Shown here piece by piece: positions 1-11,711 of a stretch of DNA of 64,000 nt. Made by a program: the position numbers and the translations under genes. Positions within the stretch are counted from its first letter, which is position 1. Every line of letters begins with the position of its first letter. A model generated the notes under the pieces. The model saw only the letters and a program-made list of their open reading frames with translations. It did no database searches and was not told where the DNA came from. Source of the DNA: Cricetomys ansorgei (taxonomy: Eukaryota > Chordata > Mammalia > Rodentia > Nesomyidae); assembly GCA_026225945.1 (NCBI GenBank), contig JAMJFZ010000070.1, forward strand, positions 1,104,168 through 1,168,167, written 5' to 3'.

Positions 1-3000
1 CTGCAAGGCAGCTCTCGTGGTCATGCAGATGGAGTGAGTTCAGTCCAAGGCAGCTGGATCCTGCCTGGGGGCACCGAATCAAGACCCAGCTCCTGGTCCC
101 CTCGTCCCCTGGTCCTGGAGTCCACCTTGTTTGAGTCTGAGGGTGCTCCCCTGTGGTTCAGATTGCCATGGGGTTCTCCTACGATTCCCTCTGGGATCTC
201 ATCAGAGAGGACCTTCAGGGACTCCCTGGCACCCAGAATGGCTTGGAGTGTAACATGGCATTGCATTTGAGGAGCCCCCCACCTTCCCACCCCGGTACTC
301 CGCTCCCCACTGTGGTCTGCTATCACTCAGGTCCTAGGCTCACCACGTTTCCTGACCCATTCCCCGGGGGCGAGAAGCCCCTCACCCTCCTGCAAAGCTC
401 CCCACATGGTTAGGATCCCCCCAGGTACAGGGTTTGTGCCCCATCTCTGACCAGTCCCTGCCCAGAACATTGGTGGCCATTTTGAAGTCCAGTGGCGGCT
501 GAGCCAGCGTATGGCTCTTCTTTTTTTCTTTGAAAAGTTTTTTGCTCAGGTATAGGCCTAGGGAGTGGAGCCAGAGCCCTAGGTAGTCGGCTTTCTGGGC
601 GTACTACTGCCATCAAGCAGAATGGTTATGCTGATCCCACCGGCAGGTCCCTGTGCTGCTCCTGGACATGGAGGCAAGCAGGCTAAGCACCGCCAGGGTC
701 TTGGCTGCAGCAGAAGGACTAGTGGGTCTCCCTCCAGCAGACTTGGCACCCCAGGAGAGCCGTGGGAAAAAACAGGGTCTTGGAGACCCGTGACCTGGGA
801 GGCCACAGCCCGCCCCAGAGGTAGCAGGGAACCACAGGGCTTGGCCTGCTCCAGGAGGGAAGCACCTCCTCCTGGTACTGTGGCAGCCACGTCTGCTCCC
901 ATGAGAGGATCTTCCTGCCAGGGACCCTGGGTCAGGGGCTGTGTGTGGGTTGAGGCTGTGGAATTAGTCGTAGGCCTGCCCAGTGTGCAGTGAGCCCATT
1001 GTGGAGGACCCCCTATCTTTTGGTTTAGGCTCGCCAGCAGCACCCACAACTCACACACTGCTCTCGCCCTCCTCCATAACACCACCTCAGAATCTTTTCA
1101 GGGCTGTTCTCAGGCTGTCAAGGCCAAATAGCCAATGTCACCAAAGAACCTCCATCCATTTCACTCCATCCCTGCCTTCCTCATTCCCTCCTCTCCTCTC
1201 TCTTCTCCGTCTGCATCACATTTCTCTGCCTTCCTAATTTTTTCTTTGCATTTCATTTTTGTTCCCCCCCCTTTATTTTTTATATATTGCTTGTTTTGCT
1301 TTTTGGTTTTTTTTTTTTCCTTTGGACATTGGGATTCTGTTTGAGTAGGACTGCAGGTGAAGTTGAAGGACAAGGCCCTGTCAGGAAATGTATCTACCCT
1401 ACAGCCACATGCCCAGAGTCTTAGAAGCAGACTGGGAGGCAACAGCAAGGACAGAGGCCACCTGGTTGTGTGTAGTTGGTGGGCCCAAGGCAGGCTAGTG
1501 TGTGGCTCAGGGTGAGTCTTAGTAGAAGCAGCCAGAGTGGGGTGTGGACTGAAGGGCGCCCTGCCTCCCCTAACCAACCCCTCCCTGCGATGCCCAACAC
1601 CTATATGCGGGCAGCCCACTTGCGGGTTCAGCTGACGAGGTCACCTTGCCTAACCGCCAGGGAGAACTAACACCCAGGTCGAAGGGTGGACAAGCCCCTT
1701 GTCCTGCTCTTCCCTGTCCAGGGATCTCGGGTGGAAGAACGGTTAGTTAGAGGACGCTCTAAAGTGAACAGACTGTATTCTGTGAACAGACGGTTCCAAG
1801 GAGACCTTGTCTGTTTGGATTAGGGTGTTGTGAGTGTGTGTGTGTATTTGTGTGTGTTTGTGTCGTCCTGGGAGTTTGTGGCCGTGCTTGTGGGTGTTTG
1901 TGTTTATACCTGATGAGTCCACTGGAGAGGAAGGTAGGCCCCAGGGAGCATAGAGGCAGCGCCATAGAGTCCAGGTGTGTGGCAGTCATGGTGGTCAGCT
2001 CGGAGCAGTGGGGGAAGTAACAGGTGAGTTTGAAGGGGAGGACCCTCGGGGCCCTATACCTCATCAGCCGCTCAGGTGGGCGTGAGATAGGGACTGATCC
2101 AGGCCGGGATGGCTGTGAGAGCCTGTGACTGGGCCTGGCCTGAAGATCAGACCGGTGGCGTGGCAATGGTATGGGAAGTGGCAAGACCCATCCTCGGGTG
2201 GCAGGCCTGGCACCTCTGAGAACTCGGAACAGGCCTGGCCCAGGTAGCTAGCTAGCTTGCTCCCTTTCCAGCATCAGGGAGACTGCCTAGGTGAGGCGTG
2301 GCAGAGAGGGAGAGTAGGAAAGCATGGACTGGGCCTACTCCTGGAGGCAGCCAAAGAGGTCTGTTTCTAGAGGCAGCCTGGAAGTTCTCAGGCCTGTGGA
2401 GGCAGGCGTCTGGACTCTCTCTCAGCTCCTAGAAGGAAGGAGAGGTTCCTGTTGGGTCATGGTGTGCCTTCCCAAGGGAACAGGGTATATGGTCTGGCAT
2501 CAGACAGGCCTGTCTGCCCTGGATACTCTCTGGCTAGCACTGTATATAGGAGAGTTGTAGGTTGAGGGGAAAGGAGATAAAGGGAGAGGGTCTGAGAGAG
2601 AGAGAGAGAGAGAGATCTTAGTATAGGGAAGTGAGAAGGAGAGGAGAAAGAGAGAGACACAGAGAGACACAGAGACAGATGGGTGTGTGTGTGGGTGTAC
2701 AATCCCTGCTTGTGAGGCTGGGGGATGTATTTGACTTTGTTGTTGATTTTGCATGTAGCCTGGTGGTCAAGCTCATTCGTTCACATGAGTGCTCTGTGGA
2801 CTCTGGTCCCTGGGCCTTGGGCATGGGCCCCTGGAGAGAAAAGATGAAGGCACCTTTAGAGAGCTTCCAGCAAGGAGGTCACTGAGGAGGGCAACCCTGG
2901 TGGCACCAGTGAGAAGTGTGTTGTGCCTTGTGTGTAGGTGCCCGTGGGACCCTTCGACTGTCTTCAGAGAGCTCACAGTTGCATGTGTGCCTAGACCCGG

Positions 3001-3797
3001 CCACAGGCAGGTGAAAGACACATATGTGCCTGAGAGTGACTTGGGTGTTTGCAGACAGGAAAGGGAACCCAGGATCCTGAGGGGTGCCTGCTGGTTAGGG
3101 TGGGTGGGGGCTGAGGGGATGGGGCTAAGTGGGGGGGGATGAGGTTGTGACAGACCTGGAGATCATAATGGTTGCCTGGCAATGTCTAAGAGATGGTTAG
3201 GCTTGGGATCCAGACCCAGGGCCTTACAGTAGGCAAGGGAGCAGATGAAATGGCATGTTTCTTGTTTTGTTTTGTCCTCAGCTCCACATCAGGATCCTTC
3301 CTGGGTGGCCTGCCTCTGCCTTTGTGGTTGTGGATGTCTCAAGCCCCTGGTGACCCCTGCTGGGGGTGTTGCCCTCAGCCACCATCTGAACCCTGATCAC
3401 AGGGCACCAGAAGGCACCTTCCTGGATCCATGGGCAAGAAGACTCGAGGTTTTGGGGGGCCCTTCTCATCTCCCATCAATCAAAGTCAGAGACTGGAGCC
3501 CTCCCAAGGGCACACAGCTGTCTGCTCTGCTTCCATGGCTGAGCCTCTTCTGACAGGTGGGAAGGCCTTGCTGGGCTTCCCGGGACCCCTTCGGGAGGTG
3601 TGGTCTTCTCTCCTGACAAGTCATCTGCCCACCCTCCCCTGTGTCCTGATCTCTGCTACACCAGGATCCTGCTGCCCTACCAGCCAAGGTTCAGGCTGCC
3701 AGGGGATGGCATAGGGTAGGGTGAGGGTCTTTGGCAGGTGGCCTTGACCTGGGACACTGTTGTGGACAGGCTCCCACAGAGTTAGCACACCCAAGTC
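1..3797 (+). repeat. Repeat unit U1 (type A, divergent)
   Basis: This 3797 bp copy is clearly collinear with the others but carries many private or A-type variants. The TCCCCTCGTCCCCTGG string near 95 is shared with U2 only. It has GGTGAAGTTG near 1357 where core units have GGTCAAGTTG, and a (GA)11 tract at 2594-2615. The 8-bp hairpin conserved elsewhere is degraded near 985-1005. The centre of a palindrome at 558-582 is lost. A local block at about 3185-3235 is unrelated to the other copies. The divergence suggests an older unit near an array edge, but no flank is seen. No gene is supported in it. Confidence 0.93.
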
Positions 3798-6379
3798 CTG
3801 CAAGGCAACTCTCGTTGTCATGCAGATGGAGTGAGTTCAGTCCAAGGCAGCTGGATCCTGCCTGGGGACACCGAATCAAGACCCAGATCCTGGTCCCCTC
3901 GTCCCCTGGTCCTGGAGTCCACCTTGTTTGAGTCTGAGGGTGCTCCCCTGTGGTCCAGATTGCCATGGGGTTCTCCTACGATTCCCTCTGGGATCTCATC
4001 ATAGAGGACCTTCAGGGAATCCGTGGCACCCAGAATGGCTTGGAGTGTAACATGGCATTGCATTTGAGGAGCCCCCCACCTTCCCGCCCCTGTACTCCAC
4101 TCCCCACTGTGGTCTGCTACACTCAGGTCCTAGGCTCACCAGGTTTCCTGACCCATCCCCCGGGGGCGAGAAGCCCCTCACCCTCCTGCAAAGCTCCACA
4201 CGTGGTTAGGATCCCCCCAGGTACAGGGTTTGTGCCCCATCTCTGACCAGTCCCTGCCCAGAACATTGGTGGCCATTTTGAAGTCCAGTGGCATCTGAGC
4301 CAGCGTATGGCTCTTCTTTTTTTCTTGAAAAGTTTTTTGCTCAGGTGTAGGCCTAGGGAGTGGAGCCAGGCTCTACTCCCTAGGTAGTCGGCTTTCTGGG
4401 CGTACTACTGCCATCAAGCAGAATGGTTATGCTGATCCCACCGGCAGGTCCCTGTGCTGCTCCTGGACATGGAGGCAAGCAGGCTAAGCACCGCCAGGGT
4501 CTTGGCTGCAGCAGAAGGACTAGTGGGTCTCCCTCCAGCAGACTGGGCACCCCAGGAGAGCCGTGGGAAGAAACAGGGTCTTGGAGACCTGTGACCTGGG
4601 AGGCCACAGCCTGCCCCAGAGGTAGCAGGGAACCACAGGGCTTGGCCTGCTCCAGGAGGGAAGCACCTCCTCCCCGTACTGTGGCAGCCACGTCTGCTCC
4701 CATGAGAGGATCTTCCTGCCAGGGACCCTGGGTCAGGGGCTGTGTGTGGGTTGAGGCTGTGGAATTAGTGTAGCCTGCCAGTGGGCAGGAGCCCACTGTG
4801 GACGGCCCCCTATCTTTTGGTTTAGGCTCGCCAGCAGCACCCACAACTCACACACTGCTCTCGCTCCCTCCTCCATAACACCACTTCAGAATCTTTTCAG
4901 GGCTGATCTCACGCTGTCAAGGCCAAATAGCCAATGTCACCAAAGAACCTCCATCCATTTCACTCCATCCCTGCCTTCCTCATGCCCTCCTCTCCTCTCT
5001 CTTCTCCGTCTGCATCACATTCTCTCTGCCTTCCTAATTTTTTCTTTGCATTTCATTTTTGTTCCCCCCCCCCCTTTATTTTTTATATATTGCGTGTTTG
5101 CTTTTTGGGTTTTTTTTGTCCTTTGGACATTGGGGATTCTGTTTGAGTAGGACTGCAGGTGAAGTTGAGGGGCAAGGCCCTGTCAGGAAATGTATCTACC
5201 CTACAGCCACATGCCCAGAGTCTTAGAAGCAGACTGGGAGGCAACAGCAAGGACAGAGGCCACCTGGTTGTGTGTAGTTGGTGGGCCCAAGGCAGGCTAG
5301 TGTGTGGCTCGGCGTGAGTCTTAGTAGAAGCAGCCAGAGTGGGGTGTGGACTGAAGGGCACCCTGCCTCCCCTAACCAACCCCCTCCCTGCGATGCCCAG
5401 CTCCTATGCGGGCAGCCCACTTGCAGGTTCAGCTGACGAGGTCACCTTGCCTAACCGCCCGGGAGAACTAACACCCAGGTCGAAGGGTGGACAAGCCCCT
5501 TGTCCTGCTCTTCCCTGTCCAGGGATCTCGGGTGGAAGAACGCTTAGTTAGAGGATGCTCTAAAGAGAACAGACTGTATTCTGTGAACAGATGGTTCCAA
5601 GGAGACCTTGTCTGTTTGGATTAGGGTGTTGTGAGTGTGTTTGTGTGTATTTGTGTGTGTTTGTGTCGTCCTGGGAGTTTGTGGCCGTGCTTGTGGGTGT
5701 TTGTGTTTATACCTGATGAGTCCACTGGAGAGGAAGGTAGGCCCCAGGGAGCGTAGAGGCAGCGCCATAGAGTCCAGGTGTGTGGCAGTCATGGTGGTCA
5801 GCTCGGAGCAGTGGGGGAAGTAACAGGTGAGTTTGAAGGGGAAGACCCTAGGCCTCGTCCCTCAGCAGCAGGTCAGGTGGGCGTGAGATAGGGCCTTTCC
5901 TGGCCGGGATGGCTGTGAGTGCCTGTGACTTGGCTTGGTCTGCAGATCCGATCGGTGGCATGGCATTGGTATGGGATTTGGCCAGACCCATCCTTGAGTG
6001 GCAGATCTGGCACCTCTGAGAACTCGGAACATGCCTGGCCCAAGGTAGCTAGGAGGCTCGCTCCCTTTGCACCATCAGGGAGACTGCCTAGGTGAGGCGT
6101 GGCAGAGAGGGAGAGTTGGGCAAGGACTGTTCCTACTCCTGGAGGGAGCCAAAGAGGTCTGTTTCTAGAGGGCATCGTGGAAGTCCTCAGGCCTGTCTGG
6201 ACTCTCTCTCAGCTCCTAGAAGGAAGGAGAGGTTCCTGTTGGGTCGTGGTGTGCCTTCCCCAAGGGAACAGGGTATATGGTCTGGCATCACACAGGCCTG
6301 TCTGCCCTGGATACTCTCTGGCTAGCACTGTATATAGGAGAGTTGTAGGTTGAGGGGAAAGGAGATAAAGGGAGAGGGT

Positions 6380-6418
<39 letters not shown>

Positions 6419-7579
6419 TAGTATAGGGAAGTGAGAAGGAGAGGAGAGAGAGAGAGACACAGAGAGACACAGAGACAGATGGGTGTGTGTGTGGGTGTAC
6501 AATCCCTGCTTGTGAGGCTGGGGGATGTGTTTGACTTTGTTGTTGATTTTGCATGTAGCCTGGTGGTCAAGCTCATTCATTCACATGAGTGCTCTGTGGA
6601 CTCTGGTCCCTGGGCCTAGGGCATGGGCCCCTGGAGAGAAAAGATGAAGGCACCTTTAGAGAGCTTCCAATGAGGAGGTCACTGAGGAGGGCCACCCTGG
6701 TGGCACCAGTGAGAAGTGTGTTGTGCCTTGTGTGTAGGTGCCCGTGGGACCCTTCGACTGTCTTCAGAGAGCTCACAGTTGCATGTGTGCCTAGACCCGG
6801 CCACAGGCAGGTGAAAGACACATATGTGCCTGAGAGTGACTTGGGTGTTTGCAGACAGAAAAGGGAACCCAGGATCCTGAGGGGTGCCTGCTGGTTTGGG
6901 TGGGTGGGGGCTGAGGGGATGGGGCTAAGTAGGGGGGGGGATGAGGTTGTGACAGACTCAGAGAGAGCTCATAATGGTTGCCTGGCAATGCCTAGGAGAC
7001 AGGTAACCTGGGGCCCCATGCTGGGGCCTGGTAGGCAAGGGGGCAGATGAGATGGCATGTTTCTGGTTTTGATATGTCCTTGTCTCCACATCAGGATCCT
7101 TCCTGGGTGGCCTGCCTCTGCCTTTGAGGTTGTGGATGTCTCAGGCCCCTGGTGACCCTTGCTGGGGGTGTTGCCCTCAGCCTCCAACTGAACCTGGATG
7201 GCAGGGCACCTGAAGGCACACTTGGTCCAGGATCCATGAGTCAAGATTGACTCGAGTTTTTGGGGGGGCCCTTCTCATCTATCTGGTCAATTAAAGTCAG
7301 AGGCTTTGGCGTACTGTCAGGGCACACAGCTGTTGCTCTGCTTGCATGGCTGAGCCTCCTTCTGCCAGGTGGGTTGTGTTTTGGCTTCCTGGGACCTTTT
7401 TGGTTGTGTGGTTGGTTTCCTGTGTTGTTTTACCCTGGTGTTGTTGTTTTCCTGTATGCTGTATCCCAGGTTGTGCTGAACTTCCAGTGTAGGTTTTGTT
7501 AGGGTTTTGTTGGGATGCTTTGTGTTTGTAGTTGTTTGGGTGTTTGTGGACAGGCTTTTGTTGGTTAGTTAGCATCAAA
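3798..7579 (+). repeat. Repeat unit U2 (type A, divergent)
   Basis: The copy is about 3782 bp, with its right end placed inside a degraded island, so the boundary is approximate. It shares A-type variants with U1. Private features are the longest GA tract in the window, (GA)17 at 6382-6415, and a 12-bp deletion near 6193 removing the GTGGAGGCAGGC-type segment. A substituted stretch lies at about 5845-5905. The AGCTAGCTAGCT palindrome and the adjacent acceptor-like CCTTTCCAG are lost and replaced by CCTTTGCACC near 6063-6073. From about 7185 rightward the sequence deteriorates into the C-poor island. No gene is supported. Confidence 0.9.
4353..4383. repeat. 31-bp near-perfect palindrome (U2)
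   Basis: The arms are CTAGGGAGTGGAGCC and GGCTCTACTCCCTAG around a central A, with a single mismatch. The identical palindrome occurs in U13 (45989-46019). In U1 (558-582) six bases at the centre and right arm are missing. In all core units the arms are eroded by AGGGAATGG and CCCTTGGAGG. It sits just after an acceptor-like TTTTGCTCAG. Possible cruciform or hairpin former. Confidence 0.75.
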
Positions 7580-8330
7580 TTGCAAGGCAGTTTTTTCTGT
7601 TGTGTTTTGGAGTTGTGGTGGTTGCTGTGTCCCAGTTGTTTCCCCTTTTCAAGTGTGACTGAATTGTGTTTTCTATGTTCTATTATTCCCTTTGGGGTTC
7701 TGTTTGTTGTTGCCCTCAGCTGCCATCTGATCCCTGGATGATCAGGCAACCTATGGCACCTTCCGGATCCATGGGCTGAACACTCAGGTTTTGGTAGCCT
7801 TTTATCTCCCATCCTTCAAGGTCAGAGTCTGGACCCTCCCAAGGGCAAATCAGTTGTCTGCCCCCCTGTGGCGAGAGCCCTCACTCCTCCTGCAAAGCTC
7901 CCCACGTGGTTACGGATCCCCCCAGGTACAGTTTGGTGCCCCCATTCTCTGAACCAGTCCCTGACCAGAACTTAGGTGGTCCAATTTTGACGTCCAGTGG
8001 GGGCTGAGAGGGCAAGGTATGGCTCTTCTTTTTTTCTTGAAAAGTGTTTTGCTCAGGTATAGGCCTATGGGATGTGAGCCAGGCTACTACTCCCTTGGAG
8101 GTCGGCTTTCGGGTGTGTACTACTGCCAACAAGCAGAATGATTATGCTGATCCCACTGGGATGGTCCCTGTGCTGCTCCTGGACATGGAGGCATGCAGGC
8201 CTAAGCAACCCGCCAGGACTCACTGGCTGTCAGTCCAGAGAAGGACTATTGGGTCTCCCCTTGGACAGCAGACTGGAGGTGGCCACCCAGGAGAGACCCT
8301 GTGGGAAGATCAAACAGGTACTTGCTCCCA
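7185..8330. other. Degraded, T/G-rich C-poor island at the U2/U3 junction
   Basis: Sequence up to about 7185 is an ordinary U2. Beyond it, matches to the unit persist as short islands, such as GGCTTCCTGGGACC at 7381, TGTGGACAGGCTT at 7546 and TGCAAGGCAG at 7581. The bases between are replaced largely by T and G, with C strongly depleted on the plus strand between about 7369 and 7700. Spacing to the canonical unit is roughly kept. From 7865 to 8330 the unit is recognisable but rich in small indels. It could be local misassembly or low-quality consensus, or a genuinely hyper-diverged segment. A 171-codon minus-strand open frame here (7297-7812) exists only because C-poor plus-strand DNA yields few minus-strand stop codons. 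Confidence 0.8.
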
Positions 8331-11230
8331 TGAGAGGATCCCTTCCTGCCAGGGACACTGGGTCAGGGGCTGTGTGTGGGTTGAGGCTGTGGAATTAGTG
8401 TAGCCTGCCATGGGCAGGAGCCCACTGTGGACGGCCCCCTATCTTTTGGTTTAGGCTCGCCAGCAGCACCCACAACTCACACACTGCTCTCAGCTCCCTC
8501 CTCCACAACCCCACCTCAGAATCTTTTCAGGGCTGATCTTCAGGCTGTCAAGGCCAAATAGCCAATGTCACCAAAGAACCTCCATCCATTTCACTTCATC
8601 CCTGCCTTCCTCATTCCCTCCTCTCCTCTCTCTTCTCCGTCTGCATCACATTCTCTCTGCCTTCCTAATTTTTTCTTTGCATTTCATTTTTGTTTCCCCC
8701 CCTTTATTTTTTATATATTGCTTGTTTGCCTTTTTTGTTTTTTTTTGTCCTTTGGACATTGGGGATTCTGTTTGAGTAGGACTGCAGGTCAAGTTGAGGG
8801 GCAAGGCCCTGTCAGGAAATGTATCTACCCTATAACCACATGCCCAGAGTCTTAGAAGCAGACTGGGAGCCAACAGCAAGGACAGAGGCCACCTGGTTGT
8901 GTGTAGTTGGTGGGCCCAAGGCAGGCTAGTGTGTGGCTCTGGGTGAGTCTTAGTAGAAGCAGCCAGAGTGGGGTGTGGACTGAAGGGTGCCCTGCCTCCC
9001 CTAACCAACACCCTCCCTGAGATGCCCAACACCTATGCGGGCAGCCCACTTGCGGGTTCAGCTGACGAGGTCACCTTGCCTGACCGCCATGGAGAACTAA
9101 CACCCAGGTCGAAGGGTGGACAAGCCCCTTGTCCTGCTCTTCCCTGTCCAGCGATCTCGGGTGGAAGAACGGTTAGTTAGAGGACGCTCTGAAGTGAACA
9201 GACTGTATTCTGTGAACAGACGGTTCCAAGGAGACCTTGTCTGTTTGGATTAGGGTGTTGTGAGTGTGTGTGTGTGTATTTGTGTGTGTTTGTGTTGTCC
9301 TGGGAGTTTGTGGCCGTGCTTGTGGGTGTTTGTGTTTATACCTGATGAGTCCACTGGAGAGGAAGGTAGGCCCCAGGGAGCATACAGGCAGCGCCATAGA
9401 GTCCAGGTGTGTGGCAGTCATGGTGGTCAGCTCAGAGCAGTGGGGGAAGTAACAGGTGAGTTTGAAGGGGAGGACCCTCGGGGCCCTATACCTCATCAGC
9501 CGCTCAGGTGGGCGTGAGATAGGGACTGATCCAGGCCGGGATGGCTGTGAGAGCCTGTGACTGGGCCTGGCCTGAAGATCAGACCTGTGGCGTGGCAATG
9601 GTATGGGAAGTGGCAAGACCCATCCTCGGGTGGCAGGCCTGGCACCTCTGAGAACTCGGAACAGGCCTGGCCCCAGGTAGCTAGCTAGCTTGCTCCCTTT
9701 CCAGCATCAGGGAGACTGCCTAGGTGAGGCATGGCAGAGAGGGAGAGTAGGAAAGCAAGGACTGGGCCTACTCCTGGAGGCAGCCAAAGAGGTCTGTTTC
9801 TAGAGGGCATCGTGGAAGTCCTCAGGCCTGTGGAGGCAGGTCGTCTGGACTCTCTCTCAGCTCCTAGAAGGAAGGACAGGTTCCTGTTGGGTGGTGGTGT
9901 GCCTTCCCCAAGGGAACAGGGTATATGGTCTGGCATCAGACAGGCCTGTCTGCCCTGGATACTCTCTGACTAGCACTGTATATAGGAGAGTTGTAGGTTG
10001 AGGGGAAAGGAGATAAAGGGAGAGGGTCTGAGAGAGAGAGAGAGAGATCTTAGTATAGCGAAGTGAGAGGAGAGGAGAGAGAGAGAGACACAGAGAGACA
10101 CAGAGACAGATGGGTGTGTGTGTGGGTGTACAATCCCTGCTTGTGAGGCTGGGGGATGTATTTGACTTTGTTGTTGATTTTGCATGTAGCCTGGTGGTCA
10201 AGCTCATTCGTTCACATGAGTGCTCTGTGGACTCTTGTCCCTTGGTCTTGGGCATGGGCCCCTGGAGAGAAAAGATGAAGGCACCTTTAGAGAGCTTCCA
10301 GCGAGGAGGTCACTGAGGAGGGCCACCCTGGTGGCACCAGTGAGAAGTGTGTTGTGCCTTGAGTGTAGGTGCCCCTGGGACCCTTCGACTGTCTTCAGAG
10401 AGCTCACAGTTGCGTGTGTGCCTATACCCGGCCATAGGCATTTGAAAGACACATACGTGCCTGAGAGTGACTTGGGTGTTTGCAGACAGGAAAGGGAACC
10501 CAGGATCCTGAGGGGTGCCTGCTGGTTAGGGTGGGTGGGGGCTGAGGGGATGGGGCTAAGTGGGGGGGGGATGAGGTTGTGACAGACTCAGAGAGAGCTC
10601 ATAATGGTTACCTGGCAATGCCTAGAAGTCAGGTAACCTGGGGCCCCATGCTGGGGCCTGGTAGGCAAGGGGGTAGATGAGATGGCATGTTTCTGGTTTT
10701 GGTATGTCCTCGTCTCCACATCAGTATCCTTCCTGGGTGGCCTGCCTCTGCCTTTGAGGTTGTGGATGTCTCAGGCCCCTGGTGACCCCTGCTGGGGGTG
10801 TTGCCCTCAGCCACCATCTGAACCCTGATGACAGGGCACCTGAAGGCACTTTCCTGGATCCATGGGCAAGAAGACTCGAGTTTTTGTTGGGCCCTTCTCA
10901 TCTCCCATCAATCAAAGTCAGAGACTGGAGCCCTCCCAAGGGCACACAGCTGTCTGTTCTGCTTCCATAGGTGAGCCTCCTTCTGCTAGGTGGGAAGGCC
11001 TCTCTGGGCTTCCTGGGACCCCTTCGGGAGGTGTGGCCTTCTCTCCTGACAGGTCATCTGCCCTCCCTCCCCTGTGTCCTGATCTCTGCTACACCAGGAT
11101 CCTGCTGCCCTACCAGCCAAGGTTCAGGCTGCCAGGGGATGGCATAAGGTAGGGTGCAGGTCTTCGGCAGGTGGCCTTGATCTGGGACACTGTTGTGGAC
11201 AGGCTCCCACAGAGTTAGCACACCTAAGTC
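7580..11230 (+). repeat. Repeat unit U3 (rearranged start, type C-like)
   Basis: The unit start is recognisable only as TTGCAAGGCAG at 7580-7590. Its first ~360 bp is replaced by degraded sequence plus an ectopic partial copy of unit-end sequence (7709-7861). It rejoins the normal unit at the position equivalent to offset ~358, at the CACGTG-containing stretch near 7900. It also lacks the ~115-bp block that other units carry, with a noisy junction near 8315. From about 8400 on it is close to U4, sharing CCTATACCCGG and the CCATGGAG variant near 9088. Total length is about 3651 bp. No gene is supported. Confidence 0.85.
7709..7861 (+). repeat. Ectopic partial copy of unit-end segment inside U3
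   Basis: This stretch runs GTTGCCCTCAGC...CCATCTGA...GGATCCATGGGC...CTCCCATC...CCCTCCCAAGGGCA...GTTGTCTGC. It aligns in order with U4 about 14596-14757, which normally lies ~270 bp before the end of a unit. Here it lies about 130 bp after the start of one and joins directly to the offset-358 sequence (CCCCTGTGGCGAGAGCCC). U2 already has its own version at about 7168-7335. This copy is therefore a duplication, or an assembly join, that also removes most of the first 360 bp of U3. Confidence 0.7.
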
Positions 11231-11630
11231 CTGCAAGGCAGCTCTCGTGGTCATGCAGATGGAGTGAGTTCAGTCAAAGGCAGCTGGATCCTGCCTGGGG
11301 GCACCGAATCAAGACCCACCTCCTGGTCCCCTGGTCTGCTGGTCCTGGAGTCCACCTTGTTTGAGTCTGAGGGTGCTCCCCTGTGGTCCAGATTGCCACG
11401 GGGTTCTCCTACGATTCTCTCTGGGATCTCATCAGAGAGGACCTTCAGGAACTCCCTGGCACCCAGAATGGCTTGGAGTGTAACATGGCATTGCATTTGA
11501 GGAGCTCCCACCTTCCCACCCCTGTACTCTGCTCCCCACTGTGTTCTGCTACACTCAGGTCCTAGGCTCACCAGGTTTCCTGAGACATCCCCTGTGGGCG
11601 AGAAGCCCCTCACTCTCCTGCAAAGCTCCC

Positions 11631-11636
11631 CACGTG
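11631..11636. promoter_or_regulatory. CACGTG E-box, once per unit
   Basis: A palindromic CACGTG sits in the context CTCCCCACGTGGTTAGGATC. The same context is found in most units (for example 7911, 15428, 30625, 49659 and 60930). U1 has CACATGG near 403 and U2 has CACACGTGG near 4197. CACGTG is the core bound by USF/MYC/MAX-class bHLH-zip factors and contains one of the few CpGs in the unit. Binding is inferred, not shown. Confidence 0.4.
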
Positions 11637-11701
11637 GTTAGGATCCCCCCAGGTACAGGGTTTGTGCCCCATCTCTGACCAGTCCCTGCCAGAACATTGG
11701 T

Positions 11702-11711
11702 GGCCATTTTG
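11702..11711 (-). promoter_or_regulatory. YY1-like motif (CAAAATGGCC on minus strand)
   Basis: The plus strand reads TGGTGGCCATTTTGAAG, so the minus strand reads CTTCAAAATGGCCACCA. This fits the YY1 core (AAAATGGC with a following C). It is conserved in almost every unit, for example near 475, 4271, 15500, 38295, 49733 and 60997. U3 is altered (GTCCAATTTTGACG near 7978). YY1 is known to bind the DXZ4 macrosatellite, which makes the motif relevant. Occupancy here is an inference. Confidence 0.4.

Noticed and set aside
7297..7812. 171-codon minus-strand open frame, the longest in the window
   Set aside because: It lies in the C-poor degraded island, where minus-strand stop codons are rare by composition. 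It is low-complexity (Lys/Gln/Thr/Asn/His-rich) and absent from every other unit.
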